Of a DNA stretch of 64,000 bases, positions 1-8,155 are shown in pieces; the stretch's first letter is position 1; each line of letters starts with the position of its first letter. The position numbers and the translations under genes were made by a program. The DNA comes from Granulosicoccus sp047634635. GTDB taxonomy: Bacteria; Pseudomonadota; Gammaproteobacteria; Granulosicoccales; Granulosicoccaceae. Location of the stretch: positions 8,816 through 72,815 of the forward strand of contig JBLIIE010000005.1 in NCBI GenBank assembly GCA_047634635.1, read 5' to 3'. A model generated the notes under the pieces. That model was not told the DNA's origin. It worked only from the letters and a program-made list of their open reading frames with translations, and ran no database searches.

Positions 1-387
1 CCACCGAATCAGACAAGTCTAAGCCGCCATTGAGATTTACGAACTCTGGATCGTGGAATCCTGGGTTACAGAGATTAGTCAGGACAAATGTGAAACCGCT
101 GATGGTGCCGCTAATGACGTTGTCGAGAACGGCATACAAATCTTCAGACCCAGTCAGTACCTGAGTGAATTCGAGCGTTTGCTGTTAACAGCATGACGAT
201 AATGAATCGGTGCCACTTGACGAAGGTGTTCCACTTTATAATTTGATTGCTCTAGCAGCGGTTGGTTTGAAAAACTAGGCAGCCGTTGTTAAAATAGAGT
301 TACCTTGTGCACAGCGCGTCAACAGGTTTTCGACGACATTGCCAAGCGCGTCGAGCAAAGCAACTAACCCAAGTTGCTAATAGCAGC
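1..387. other. Left-edge stretch without a confident gene
   Basis: No gene can be assigned. On the minus strand a frame is open from a stop at 185-187 to the window edge, about 61 codons, with no clear ATG. On the plus strand an overlapping frame is open from about 23 to a TGA at about 194, and a second runs on to a TAG near 276. Both strands read as plausible protein, so this may be the edge of a gene continuing to the left or decayed coding DNA. The stretch from 277 to 387 holds nothing recognisable. Confidence 0.3.
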
Positions 388-1191
388 CTAGGCTGATGCT
401 GTTCGGTTGGCCCTAAAACGGCGAGCTGGGTTATACGACCAGTTGGCCAGGCCAAAAAATACGACGGTGCATGTCAAGACAATCACCAATGCCCAAGGAT
501 TCAATGCACCATAGAAGGCAAAACGAATGACCTCTACTGCATGTGTGAACGGATTCCATTGGCAGATGTTTGCCAGAAGGTCGCTAGATTCCCGCATTTT
601 CCAAATTGGGTAGAGGGCCGATGACAAGAAAAACAATGGGAAAATGATAAAATTCATTACTCCGGAAAAATTCTCCAACTGCTTGACTAAAGAGGCGATT
701 AGCAAGCCAAGAGAACCGAGCATAATTCCTGTGACAATGAGCACTGGCAAGGCGAGTAGCCAGCCATCATAGGCGAAGTCAATCCCCGCAAGCCCCGCCA
801 TAAGTAGAAAAGCCGCTATCTGCAACACTGACACCACAACACCCGCAACTAGCTTGCAGAACAATAGATACCATCGGGGTAATGGTGCGGTTAACAGTAT
901 GCGCATTGATCCCATCTCCTGGTCATACACCATGGACAGAGATGACTGCATACCATTGAACAATTGAATCATGCCGATTAGGCCTGGGACGATGTATACC
1001 TCGTAGCTGATATACGTTTGGTAAGGAGGGATTATGGACAACCCAAGTGCAGCACGAAATCCGGCTGCGAACACAACCAGCCACAAAAGTGGTCTAACCA
1101 ATGCCGCGATAAAACGTGCCCTTTGATGTACAAAGCGCATGAGTTCTCGACGTACAATGCCGATCATGGCCAGCAGATAGTGGTTTCTCAT
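388..1191 (-). CDS. ABC-2 type permease of the PQQ/lanthanide-associated transporter (LutF/PedC-like)
   Basis: A 267-residue inner-membrane protein with about six hydrophobic segments and the ABC-2 layout: an N-terminal membrane entry, then TM helices around residues 30-60, 100-125, 140-165, 175-195 and 230-250. It lies 33 bp downstream of its ATPase and follows the pqq genes on the same strand. Permeases of this family occur beside PQQ alcohol dehydrogenases; relatives in Pseudomonas putida (PedA1A2BC) and Methylorubrum (lut cluster) are linked to rare-earth uptake. The matching periplasmic parts are 9 kb away at 10244-12398. The function is inferred from family and context. Confidence 0.85.
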   Translation of the reverse strand: MRNHYLLAMIGIVRRELMRFVHQRARFIAALVRPLLWLVVFAAGFRAALGLSIIPPYQTYISYEVYIVPGLIGMIQLFNGMQSSLSMVYDQEMGSMRILLTAPLPRWYLLFCKLVAGVVVSVLQIAAFLLMAGLAGIDFAYDGWLLALPVLIVTGIMLGSLGLLIASLVKQLENFSGVMNFIIFPLFFLSSALYPIWKMRESSDLLANICQWNPFTHAVEVIRFAFYGALNPWALVIVLTCTVVFFGLANWSYNPARRFRANRTASA

Positions 1192-1224
1192 AATTGAGAT
1201 AGCCGCGTAGGAGAAGAATATAAC

Positions 1225-2010
1225 TTAAACATCGTCTGTGTGCATGATCAGTTGCATCAACTCTGAGAAGTTAGAAACCTGTGCGTTTTCAAGTAAATCG
1301 CATGAAGTGCCATCGCGTTCCAGTTGCCCGTCATGCAGCATCAAAACACGGTCGTCGGTGTAGATTTCATCTATCAAATGAGTGGCCCAAAGCACCGCGC
1401 AGCCGTTTGTATCTGGTAGCTCGTGGATAGTGCGAATCAATTCGTTACGTGTAGGTATATCCAAACCTACAGTGGGTTCATCGAGCAGCAAAATACTAGG
1501 TTCGTGTAGCGTTGCCCGCGCGATTTCAACACGTCTTCGATGTCCTCCGTTTAGCGTTCTGACTTTATCATGGCGGCGCTTACCCAGATCCAGCTGTTTG
1601 AGAGAGTTGGTTATTCGGCTACGCGCTTCGGCCCGGTGAATGCCGTGTAAAGCGCAGTAATACATCAGGTTCTGTTCAACACTCAAATCAAGATCCAGGG
1701 TTTGTGTCTGAAACACTATCCCCAGCGGTGCGAGCGCCTCTGCTCGATTCAGCAACGATTGCCCGTTGATGTGTATCGAACCTGAATCAGCCGAAAACAG
1801 GCCACAGATCAAGGAAAACAAGGTGGTTTTACCTGCTCCATTTGGACCGAGTAAAATCACCGTTTCTCCTGACTGAATGGACACGGATACAGGGCCTAGC
1901 ACCTGCTTTTTGCCATAATGGAAACTGACATTGCGAATATCGAGCGCAATCGATGCCGTGCTCGGCGTTATCGGTGCACGGATGCTTGGCGTCATGGGGC
2001 TAGTGTTCAT
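1225..2010 (-). CDS. ABC transporter ATPase of the PQQ/lanthanide-associated system (LutE/PedB-like)
   Basis: A 261-residue cytoplasmic ABC ATPase. Walker A (GPNGAGKT) is near residue 56, the Q-loop follows IVFQTQ, and Walker B is LLLDEPT near residue 175 with an H-switch (ATH) near 208. The signature segment reads LNGGHRRR instead of LSGGQ, so its second residue is unusual. It is the partner of the permease 33 bp downstream. It lies 147 bp after pqqE and may be cotranscribed with the pqq operon. Association with PQQ alcohol oxidation is known for the family; lanthanide transport is inferred. Confidence 0.88.
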   Translation of the reverse strand: MNTSPMTPSIRAPITPSTASIALDIRNVSFHYGKKQVLGPVSVSIQSGETVILLGPNGAGKTTLFSLICGLFSADSGSIHINGQSLLNRAEALAPLGIVFQTQTLDLDLSVEQNLMYYCALHGIHRAEARSRITNSLKQLDLGKRRHDKVRTLNGGHRRRVEIARATLHEPSILLLDEPTVGLDIPTRNELIRTIHELPDTNGCAVLWATHLIDEIYTDDRVLMLHDGQLERDGTSCDLLENAQVSNFSELMQLIMHTDDV

Positions 2011-2157
2011 GCTTCTTAAAGTACCCTGTTGGTCCTAACTCGGTTTAAGTGATGCTGTAAAGATAAATTCACTATGCACGCTAGTAGATGAGGAAGCGAC
2101 CGAATACTGGCGAGGCGGTTTTGATATTCCTTATACTCTGGGATCACATCGTTTGTA

Positions 2158-3330
2158 TCACGACTGTTTTTCAGATAGCCTGATGGATTCCTTAGGGTCA
2201 CGAAATATCAATGGTTGCTCTCCTTGTGGAAACGTGGACTCAGATTGTGCTAGATCTATAGCAGAGTCTACAACGTGTCTGTCAGGTGATTTGTCGCACA
2301 CAGGATCGGCGGCCGCCGGATCTCCTGCAAGTAGAAACGCTTGGCAGCGGCACCCGCCCAGATCATCGTCACTTTCGGAGCAGGAGCGGCAAGGTTCTTT
2401 CATCCAATTCTTACCACGGTAGCGGTTAAACCCTTCTGAGCCGTACCAGATTTCTTCGATGGAATGATCTGCGACATTGGGGAAAGCTGCGCCTGGCAGC
2501 ATACGTGCTGTATGGCAAGGTAGTGCAGTACCGTCTGGGGCGATGCCCAAAAAGACATTCCCCCATCCGTTCATGCATTTTTTTGGTCGATTTTCGTAGT
2601 AATCAGGTACCACGAAAATGATGTCAAGGCGATCACCGTATCGTTCACGATATTCGTTAGTCACTTTCTCTGCCTTTTCAAGCTGCTTACGAGAGGGTAG
2701 CAAGTGGTCTCGATTAACCACGGCCCACGAATAGTATTGTGTGTTGGCCAACTCTAGGGTTTCAGCCCCAAGCTCAAGAGCCATTTCAATGATCCTGTCG
2801 ATGTGTTCGATATTCATGCGATGAATTACGCAATTGAGCACCATGGGCCAATCGTATTCCTTAATCATTGCTGCTACCTTGTTTTTCAGATCAAAGGTGC
2901 GCGTATTGGATAGAAAGTCATTCATTTCGCGTGTTGAATCTTGGAATGACAACTGTATATTATCAAGTCCATTGTCTTTGAGCACTCTAGCCCGCGCATC
3001 GGTCAATCCAACACCTGTAGTCAGCAAATTGGTGTAGTAGCCGAGCTTGTGCGCTTCACCTACCAGCGTTTCAAGATCGCGGCGTAACATCGGTTCACCA
3101 CCTGAAAAGCCACACTGAACACTTCCCAACGCACGTGCCTGCCGCAGTGTCTGAATCCAGCCATCCGTATCAAGCTCCTTTTCTTGTGTCGCAAAATCAA
3201 CCGGATTGAAACAGAATGCACAATGCAGTGGGCAGCGGTACGTTAACTCTGCCAATAGCCACAAGGGTGGCCCAGGTTTGGTGGCTGACGGATCTTGAAC
3301 CAGGCCGTGCTGCAGCATTGATGATGACAT
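2158..3330 (-). CDS. pqqE: PqqE, radical SAM PqqA peptide cyclase
   Basis: Catalyses the first step of PQQ synthesis, joining the Glu and Tyr side chains of PqqA while it is held by PqqD. The radical SAM cluster motif CxxxCxxC is at Cys33, Cys37 and Cys40, followed by the SAM-binding GGEP near residue 80. C-terminal SPASM-type cysteines (CMNGW, LPCHTAR, CRSC, GGCRC) can bind the auxiliary clusters. The 390-residue length is normal for the family. The start is an ATG five bases after pqqD. Confidence 0.96.
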   Translation of the reverse strand: MSSSMLQHGLVQDPSATKPGPPLWLLAELTYRCPLHCAFCFNPVDFATQEKELDTDGWIQTLRQARALGSVQCGFSGGEPMLRRDLETLVGEAHKLGYYTNLLTTGVGLTDARARVLKDNGLDNIQLSFQDSTREMNDFLSNTRTFDLKNKVAAMIKEYDWPMVLNCVIHRMNIEHIDRIIEMALELGAETLELANTQYYSWAVVNRDHLLPSRKQLEKAEKVTNEYRERYGDRLDIIFVVPDYYENRPKKCMNGWGNVFLGIAPDGTALPCHTARMLPGAAFPNVADHSIEEIWYGSEGFNRYRGKNWMKEPCRSCSESDDDLGGCRCQAFLLAGDPAAADPVCDKSPDRHVVDSAIDLAQSESTFPQGEQPLIFRDPKESIRLSEKQS

Positions 3331-3334
3331 GGGT

Positions 3335-3622
3335 TTAGCTCAGTGTTATCCAGTGTTGCTCACGTGCAATCGCCAAGAATGAGTGAACATCCTTGCTAAG
3401 CCCGCAGGTATCAAATGCTTTTTCCAGTGTGGTAACAATATCTATAATGCAGGCTTTACCGTCGCAACGCTGCAGAATTTCTGAGGCACTGGGATTGAGT
3501 TTGACCATGCCTTCCGGATACAAAAGTACCCATGTGTCCTGAGCCTCCTCGAATTGTAATCGATAGCCGTTCGCAATCGTGGGGACTTGCTGAGGGTCAA
3601 TATCGCTTGCGTTCTCAGTCAT
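3335..3622 (-). CDS. pqqD: PqqD, PqqA peptide chaperone
   Basis: A small protein of 95 residues from the ATG at 3622; a TTG two codons upstream at 3628 would give 97. PqqD binds the PqqA peptide and presents it to PqqE. The typical core is visible (YRLQFEEAQDTWVLLYPEG, then LNPSASEIL and a CDGK turn). It lies between pqqC and pqqE with gaps of only a few bases, so it is in the same transcript. Confidence 0.94.
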   Translation of the reverse strand: MTENASDIDPQQVPTIANGYRLQFEEAQDTWVLLYPEGMVKLNPSASEILQRCDGKACIIDIVTTLEKAFDTCGLSKDVHSFLAIAREQHWITLS

Positions 3623-3634
3623 GGTCAAATGGCT

Positions 3635-4402
3635 TTAGGTGTTAGCAATTGGGGTTGCTGCGGTGGGGCGAAATTGCGCCGGCGCCTGATCAGGTAATCC
3701 ATACCGTACCGCTATGGCATCGTTCATTTGCCAGAGCACATCGAGTTTGAATTTCAGAATATCCAGCGCGCGTTCTTGCTGCTCACGGGTGCGGAAATAT
3801 TCCAGCGTAATAGACAGGCCATGCTCCACATCACGCCGTGCCTGAGTAACTCGATTACGAAAATATATCAAACCTTGCGTATCAATCCAAGGGTATTGTT
3901 TGGGCCACGTTGCCAAACGTTGCTTGTGGATCGCCGGTGCAAACATTTCGGTCAGCGATGCACACACAGACTCTTGCCAGGGCTGTGTTCTTGCAAAATT
4001 AACATAGGCTTCAACGGCAAATCGTACGCCAGGTGTAACGTGACGAAGATCACTGATTTCCTCTCGACTCAAGCCAACAGCTATGCCCAGTTGTATCCAG
4101 GCTTCGATGCCGCCTTCATCGCACTGTCCGTTAATCTCATATCCATCGTGATCAAGGATTCGCTGAATCCACTCCCGTCTGACGTCCCTGTCGGTGCAGT
4201 TGGAGAGTACAGCCGCGTCTTTTATCGGTATGGCGACCTGATAACAAAAGCGATTTGCTACCCAACCCCTAATCTGTTCTTTCGTAGCCTGACCCTCATT
4301 CAACATGACGTTAAAAGGGTGATAGATATGATAGGCCTTGCCTTGTTCGCGCAGGCGTTTCTCAAACTCATCTTTGGACCAAGCAGTGGTGTCATTTGGC
4401 AT
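3635..4402 (-). CDS. pqqC: PqqC, pyrroloquinoline-quinone synthase
   Basis: A 255-residue cofactorless oxidase that carries out the last ring closure and oxidation of PQQ. Family segments are present: YHIYHPFN near the N-terminus, WVANRFCYQ, ILDHDGY, and a C-terminal YFRTREQQERALDILKFKLDVLW. The length is normal. It lies 16 bp after pqqB in the pqqABCDE order seen in many Pseudomonadota. Confidence 0.96.
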   Translation of the reverse strand: MPNDTTAWSKDEFEKRLREQGKAYHIYHPFNVMLNEGQATKEQIRGWVANRFCYQVAIPIKDAAVLSNCTDRDVRREWIQRILDHDGYEINGQCDEGGIEAWIQLGIAVGLSREEISDLRHVTPGVRFAVEAYVNFARTQPWQESVCASLTEMFAPAIHKQRLATWPKQYPWIDTQGLIYFRNRVTQARRDVEHGLSITLEYFRTREQQERALDILKFKLDVLWQMNDAIAVRYGLPDQAPAQFRPTAATPIANT

Positions 4403-4417
4403 GTTTTATACATCGCT

Positions 4418-5335
4418 CTAGAGTTCTATCTCCAATCCATCATGCGCTACTTCTACGCCATGTTCTGTTAGCGTTGCGCGTTGTTGGCTATCCTCGTCAA
4501 GAATAGGGTTCGTATTGTTGATATGAATAAGTACTTTACGAGTCGTGCCAGGAAGCTTATCCAACCATTCCAGCATTCCGCCTGTACCGCTTTGTGGCAG
4601 ATGACCCATCGATCGTGCTGTTTTACCAGATGCTCCGCGCTCTATCATTTCATCGTCTGTCCACATGGTGCCATCAACCAACACTACATCGGAATTTTGC
4701 ATGGCATTCCAAACGTGAGGTTCCATTTCGCCCAGACCGGGTGCGTAGAACAATGTCTTGCCAGTTACTGTATCAGTCATTTGCATACCAACGGTATCGC
4801 CAGCCACCGGTTTGTCTCGATGTGGCGAGTAAGGCGGTGCATTGCTGATCAAGGGCAGTGGTCTGAATAACACGGTACTTGCACCTGGAATGGTGTACTC
4901 CGGATTATCAACGGTCATTTCATGCCAGTCTATTGTGCAGTAATGATCGAGTACCTTGAACAATGGATTACCCTCGCTCAAGTCTTCTCTTACTGCTGAT
5001 GTACACCAAATAGAGAGTGGTTGCTTGTGTTCGCGCAACATTAACAGACCTGTTGTATGGTCAATTTGGGCATCCATCAATACGATTGACTTAATGCCAG
5101 TATCGCGCAATTGCCTTGCCGGTTGGAGAACACCGGATCGCTGTATCTGAGTCAGGATGTCGGGCGATGCATTGAATAGCACCCAATCGATGTCATCACT
5201 ACTGACAGCTATTGACGACTGCGTTCTAACGTGCGCATTGATAGAGCTGTTGCGAACACCTGCGCACATCGGGCAGTTGCAATTCCACTGGGGAAACCCA
5301 CCACCAGCCGCTGAGCCGAGAATTTTTATTTTCAC
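4418..5335 (-). CDS. pqqB: PqqB, metallo-beta-lactamase-fold protein of PQQ synthesis
   Basis: A 305-residue protein of the metallo-hydrolase fold, assigned to hydroxylation of the tyrosine-derived part during PQQ synthesis. A zinc-type cysteine motif (NCNCPMC) is near residue 20. The HxHxDH motif of the superfamily is modified to DAQIDHTTGL near residue 90, as is usual for PqqB. The start is GTG at 5335 with a weak SD. A terminator-like hairpin lies between it and pqqA. Confidence 0.96.
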   Translation of the reverse strand: MKIKILGSAAGGGFPQWNCNCPMCAGVRNSSINAHVRTQSSIAVSSDDIDWVLFNASPDILTQIQRSGVLQPARQLRDTGIKSIVLMDAQIDHTTGLLMLREHKQPLSIWCTSAVREDLSEGNPLFKVLDHYCTIDWHEMTVDNPEYTIPGASTVLFRPLPLISNAPPYSPHRDKPVAGDTVGMQMTDTVTGKTLFYAPGLGEMEPHVWNAMQNSDVVLVDGTMWTDDEMIERGASGKTARSMGHLPQSGTGGMLEWLDKLPGTTRKVLIHINNTNPILDEDSQQRATLTEHGVEVAHDGLEIEL

Positions 5336-5348
5336 GTTTTTTACGCCT

Positions 5349-5376
5349 AAAAAAGCCGGGTGTTGTCCCGGCTTTT
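5349..5376 (-). terminator. Hairpin with U-tract between pqqA and pqqB (attenuator)
   Basis: Perfect 10-bp inverted repeat: one arm 5351-5360 (AAAAGCCGGG), a 6-base loop 5361-5366, the other arm 5367-5376. On the minus strand the stem is followed by six U residues (5349-5354), the form of an intrinsic terminator. It lies 50 bp after the pqqA stop and 13 bp before the pqqB start, so it would give an abundant short pqqA transcript and a smaller full-operon transcript. Confidence 0.8.
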
Positions 5377-5426
5377 AATCCAAATGATGCGTCAGAAACT
5401 AAATTGCCAACGAACCAAAGAGGGTT

Positions 5427-5501
5427 TTAACGGCTAACACAATACATGGTAATCTCGAAGCCAAATCGTATATCTATTGCTTTTGGTGTTTCCCACTTCA
5501 T
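5427..5501 (-). CDS. pqqA: PqqA, PQQ precursor peptide (24 aa)
   Basis: A 24-residue peptide too short for standard ORF calling. It starts MKWETPKA and ends in TMYCVSR. The conserved precursor pair is present as Glu16 and Tyr20 in the EITMY segment; these two side chains become PQQ. A Shine-Dalgarno site (GGAGAAAG) lies just upstream of the ATG. It is the first gene of the pqq operon. Confidence 0.96.
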   Translation of the reverse strand: MKWETPKAIDIRFGFEITMYCVSR

Positions 5502-5958
5502 ATTGCTCTTTCTCCACACTGTTTAAAGAATGTTAAGTCGATAATACGATCAAAAAGGCTCGTTTGAATACTACGAGTTATGTTACGCATCCGACTAATT
5601 AGAAGTGTATCTGTTGATGCGTGTAGCGTCACTATATTTGTGACAATTTCGCGTAGTTAGCACTAGATTTTCATCGTTAATTTTAGTGCAAGATGCCTAT
5701 AGCAATGCAGTTTAGTATGATTTTTTAGCCATATTGTCATATTTATGCTGTTAACAATGACCTACCGATTGCATGTGCTAATTGAATTTAAGTGTGTCTA
5801 TTGCGGTCGCGGGCCCCATGGTAAAATGCAATTACCACGACCCTGCGCGTGTTAAGTTTACTTAGCCGAAAATGAATGGTCTAATCTGCCTACATTCCTG
5901 GCACTTGCTTTAGTTGCTGAATATTTTTTGCAAAATTACAAAGAAAAGGTTGCGATAA
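5502..5958. promoter_or_regulatory. Divergent control region, pqqA versus the secreted protein at 5959
   Basis: A 457-bp AT-rich stretch between two divergent transcription units; both must start here. I could not identify a convincing -35/-10 pair or operator, and no RNA gene or ORF is evident. Confidence 0.5.
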
Positions 5959-6375
5959 GTGTATAGAAAAATCATAGCAGGCCTCCTTCTGTCACTAGTT
6001 TTGGCATACACAGTATCAGCTGCGGACAATCTCACATTGCGCGCCTTGCGCCTTGAGCCACTGTTGATCGATGCCGCCGAAGGTTTTTCTCAAAAGCAAT
6101 ATGAGTTGGAAACTGGAGTGTACTACCGGTGGCGCATTCAAGGAGACGGACGCGACGAATACACGTTTGTTATCCCAGAGTTATTTGATCACGCCTGGCT
6201 TGAAAAAGTGGTTATCGAAGACGTTGAACTGCCAGTTAACCATTTGAAGGAGATCGTTCTTGAAGGAGAGTCCGAGGTAGATCTGTATTTCATTATGATT
6301 CAGCCAGGAAATTACAGTTATTATGCAAAACGACTACGTCCTGAGGGTTTTGAAGGTGAATTCATTGTTCGTTAG
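5959..6375 (+). CDS. Secreted cupredoxin-like protein of unknown function
   Basis: 138 residues, GTG start, with a signal peptide (hydrophobic GLLLSLVLAYTVSA, cleavage likely near residue 21). The mature part is rich in beta-strand-like segments and ends in GEFIVR, a pattern like small cupredoxin-fold domains. It has no cysteine and no clear copper-ligand set. It begins the plus-strand unit divergent from pqqA, and the ankyrin gene overlaps its 3' end. A periplasmic accessory role in the quinoprotein system is inferred from position only. Confidence 0.7.
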   Translation: MYRKIIAGLLLSLVLAYTVSAADNLTLRALRLEPLLIDAAEGFSQKQYELETGVYYRWRIQGDGRDEYTFVIPELFDHAWLEKVVIEDVELPVNHLKEIVLEGESEVDLYFIMIQPGNYSYYAKRLRPEGFEGEFIVR

Positions 6376-7306
6376 GCATGGTTTTTTAATCGTTACTTTA
6401 TGGATTGTTGCCTCACCTTCGCTTATGGCTGGGGCGAGGCCAGCTACGGAGGACGCCGCATGTGACGATGTGAGCATTAAGTGGAAGTCTAATCAGTCAA
6501 ATATCACTGAACGTGAGGTGAATTTTTATCTTTTCGATGCCTCTGATCTGGGTTGTTTGACACTGGTTACCAAATTGCTCGAATCTGGCGCCTCTGTAAA
6601 GGCAAAGGATCGTGCCGGCAATACAGCGTTTATGCTTAGCGCGAGAAAAGGCCACAGACAGGTCACTGAGCTTCTATACAAGCGTGGAAGTGATCCCCAT
6701 TCTCAAAATCTGCTGGGTAGTAACGCATTGATAATGGCAGCTGCGCACAACCGGTATAAATCCGTAAGCCAACTGCTGAACATAGGTATCGATGCTAATT
6801 TGAGCGACGGCAAAGCACTTTCTCCGCTAATTGTTGCTGCCTATAATGGAAATTTGCGCATTGTCGACCTGTTGCTTGAGGCTGGTGCCGATAGCATGAC
6901 TATTGATGTCACTGGAAAAAATGCCATGGTCTATGCGTCTGCTCGAGGTTATCTAAACATTGTGCAGCGATTATGGGAGAGCACGGAAAAGCCAGATCCA
7001 AACACACGCTACGGTAACGATCTAACTGTTTTAATGTGGGCTGCCGGACACGGAAACGATGTACCGCCACCCGACGGAATAGCCGTCGCTAAATATTTGA
7101 TATCTGTTGGCGCCAATCCACGCTTAACTGACAATCGAGGAAAAAGTGCCATGCACATAGCCGCCGAGCGTGGACATCATCAAATCGTTCACCTTTTGTT
7201 ACGGACAGGTGCTGACTCAAACTCACCGGATAACAATGGGGATACTCCTTTAGCACTTGCCAGCACTCAGTCCGTTCGTGATGTACTGCTTAGCGCAGAT
7301 GACTAG
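6365..7306 (+). CDS. Secreted ankyrin-repeat protein
   Basis: About 313 residues from a TTG at 6365, which has an SD-like GAAGGTG and puts a signal peptide (FLIVTLWIVASPSLMAGA) at the N-terminus. An ATG at 6323 in the same frame is possible but lies deep inside the preceding gene. Six or so ankyrin repeats are visible (for example AGNTAFMLSARKGHRQVTEL, KSAMHIAAERGHHQIVHLLL). It overlaps the preceding gene by 11 bp, implying coupled translation. A protein-binding role in the periplasm is likely; the partner is unknown. Confidence 0.82.
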   Translation: MFVRHGFLIVTLWIVASPSLMAGARPATEDAACDDVSIKWKSNQSNITEREVNFYLFDASDLGCLTLVTKLLESGASVKAKDRAGNTAFMLSARKGHRQVTELLYKRGSDPHSQNLLGSNALIMAAAHNRYKSVSQLLNIGIDANLSDGKALSPLIVAAYNGNLRIVDLLLEAGADSMTIDVTGKNAMVYASARGYLNIVQRLWESTEKPDPNTRYGNDLTVLMWAAGHGNDVPPPDGIAVAKYLISVGANPRLTDNRGKSAMHIAAERGHHQIVHLLLRTGADSNSPDNNGDTPLALASTQSVRDVLLSADD

Positions 7307-7469
7307 CGTTCGCTAGTAATGTTTTTCTCTATTGGGATTTTTATTACATGCTTTTACTGGCGCCAAAGCCTGTAAACAGAATTTACTATGCAACGATAAC
7401 ATCCAGATGCAGTTTAACGTCTAAATTCAAATGTTTTCAGCAGCATTTACTTTCGGGTCTGGATGTTTT

Positions 7470-8030
7470 TTATTGGAGCCCGGAAAGATGATTGGACATG
7501 GCTTCCAAATCTTTATCCGAAAAAGAACTGAATAACGACCCTTTTGCTGGCGAATTCAGTCGTACTCTATTTTTAAAGTCAGACATCGTTTGCATTAGGT
7601 AGTCGAGTTGCTGGCCCGCCACCCTAGGAATCCTACTATCACCTTTATAGGTGCTATGGCACTGAGAGCACTGACCGGCACCCAGCGCGATGCTGCCAAT
7701 ATCAGCAAGCTCACCGTTGGGAGAAGAGTCTACATATGGCCAAGACTTAGTAGAAAAATATTCAGCAAGAGCTTTCATATCTGCCTTACTTAGGTTTTGT
7801 GTCATGGGCGTCATGATCGGGTTTGCGCGCCGACCTGCCTTATAGTCCTTCAGCTGAACATACAGGTAGTAATATTGTTGTCCAGACAAAATAGGGATAT
7901 TTGTCGCGACAGGTACGCCGTTCGCACCGTGGCACCCTTCACAATTCGTAATCAAATTTGTAAGTGGGTTGTCGTCGCTCATTGCCGGCATCATGAACAG
8001 TGCCAGTACTAACCCCAGAATTGCTTTCAT
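7470..8030 (-). CDS. Diheme cytochrome c (c4/c553 type), probable quinoprotein electron acceptor
   Basis: 186 residues with an N-terminal signal peptide (LGLVLALFMMPAMS). Two CxxCH heme sites are visible: CEGCHGANG near residue 30 and CSQCHSTYKG near 121, with Met ligands plausible in the PIMTPM segment and the second domain. The layout matches the two-domain cytochrome c4 family. It lies 125 bp downstream of the PQQ dehydrogenase on the same strand and probably takes electrons from it. Confidence 0.9.
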   Translation of the reverse strand: MKAILGLVLALFMMPAMSDDNPLTNLITNCEGCHGANGVPVATNIPILSGQQYYYLYVQLKDYKAGRRANPIMTPMTQNLSKADMKALAEYFSTKSWPYVDSSPNGELADIGSIALGAGQCSQCHSTYKGDSRIPRVAGQQLDYLMQTMSDFKNRVRLNSPAKGSLFSSFSDKDLEAMSNHLSGLQ

Positions 8031-8102
8031 TGATCTAATTATTAGTTTCAGAAGATGAGCGAGCGGACGTATTAAATTTAAAAGTAGATGTCTATCTTTA
8101 GG

Positions 8103-8130
8103 ATACCTGCCAGCACAGGCTGACAGGTAT
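8103..8130 (-). other. Hairpin between the PQQ dehydrogenase and cytochrome c genes
   Basis: 12-base arms at 8103-8114 and 8119-8130 with a 4-base loop. On the minus-strand RNA the single non-identical position becomes a U-G wobble, whereas on the plus strand it is an A-C mismatch, so the structure belongs to the minus transcript. No U-tract follows. It more likely stabilises or processes the dehydrogenase mRNA 3' end than terminates it. Confidence 0.6.
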
Positions 8131-8155
8131 TACTGCTTAGACAAAACGTCGCGTT

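Noticed and set aside
2016..2201. 61-codon minus-strand ORF between pqqE and the ABC ATPase
   Set aside because: It begins inside the end of pqqE, has no SD site and resembles no family; probably chance.
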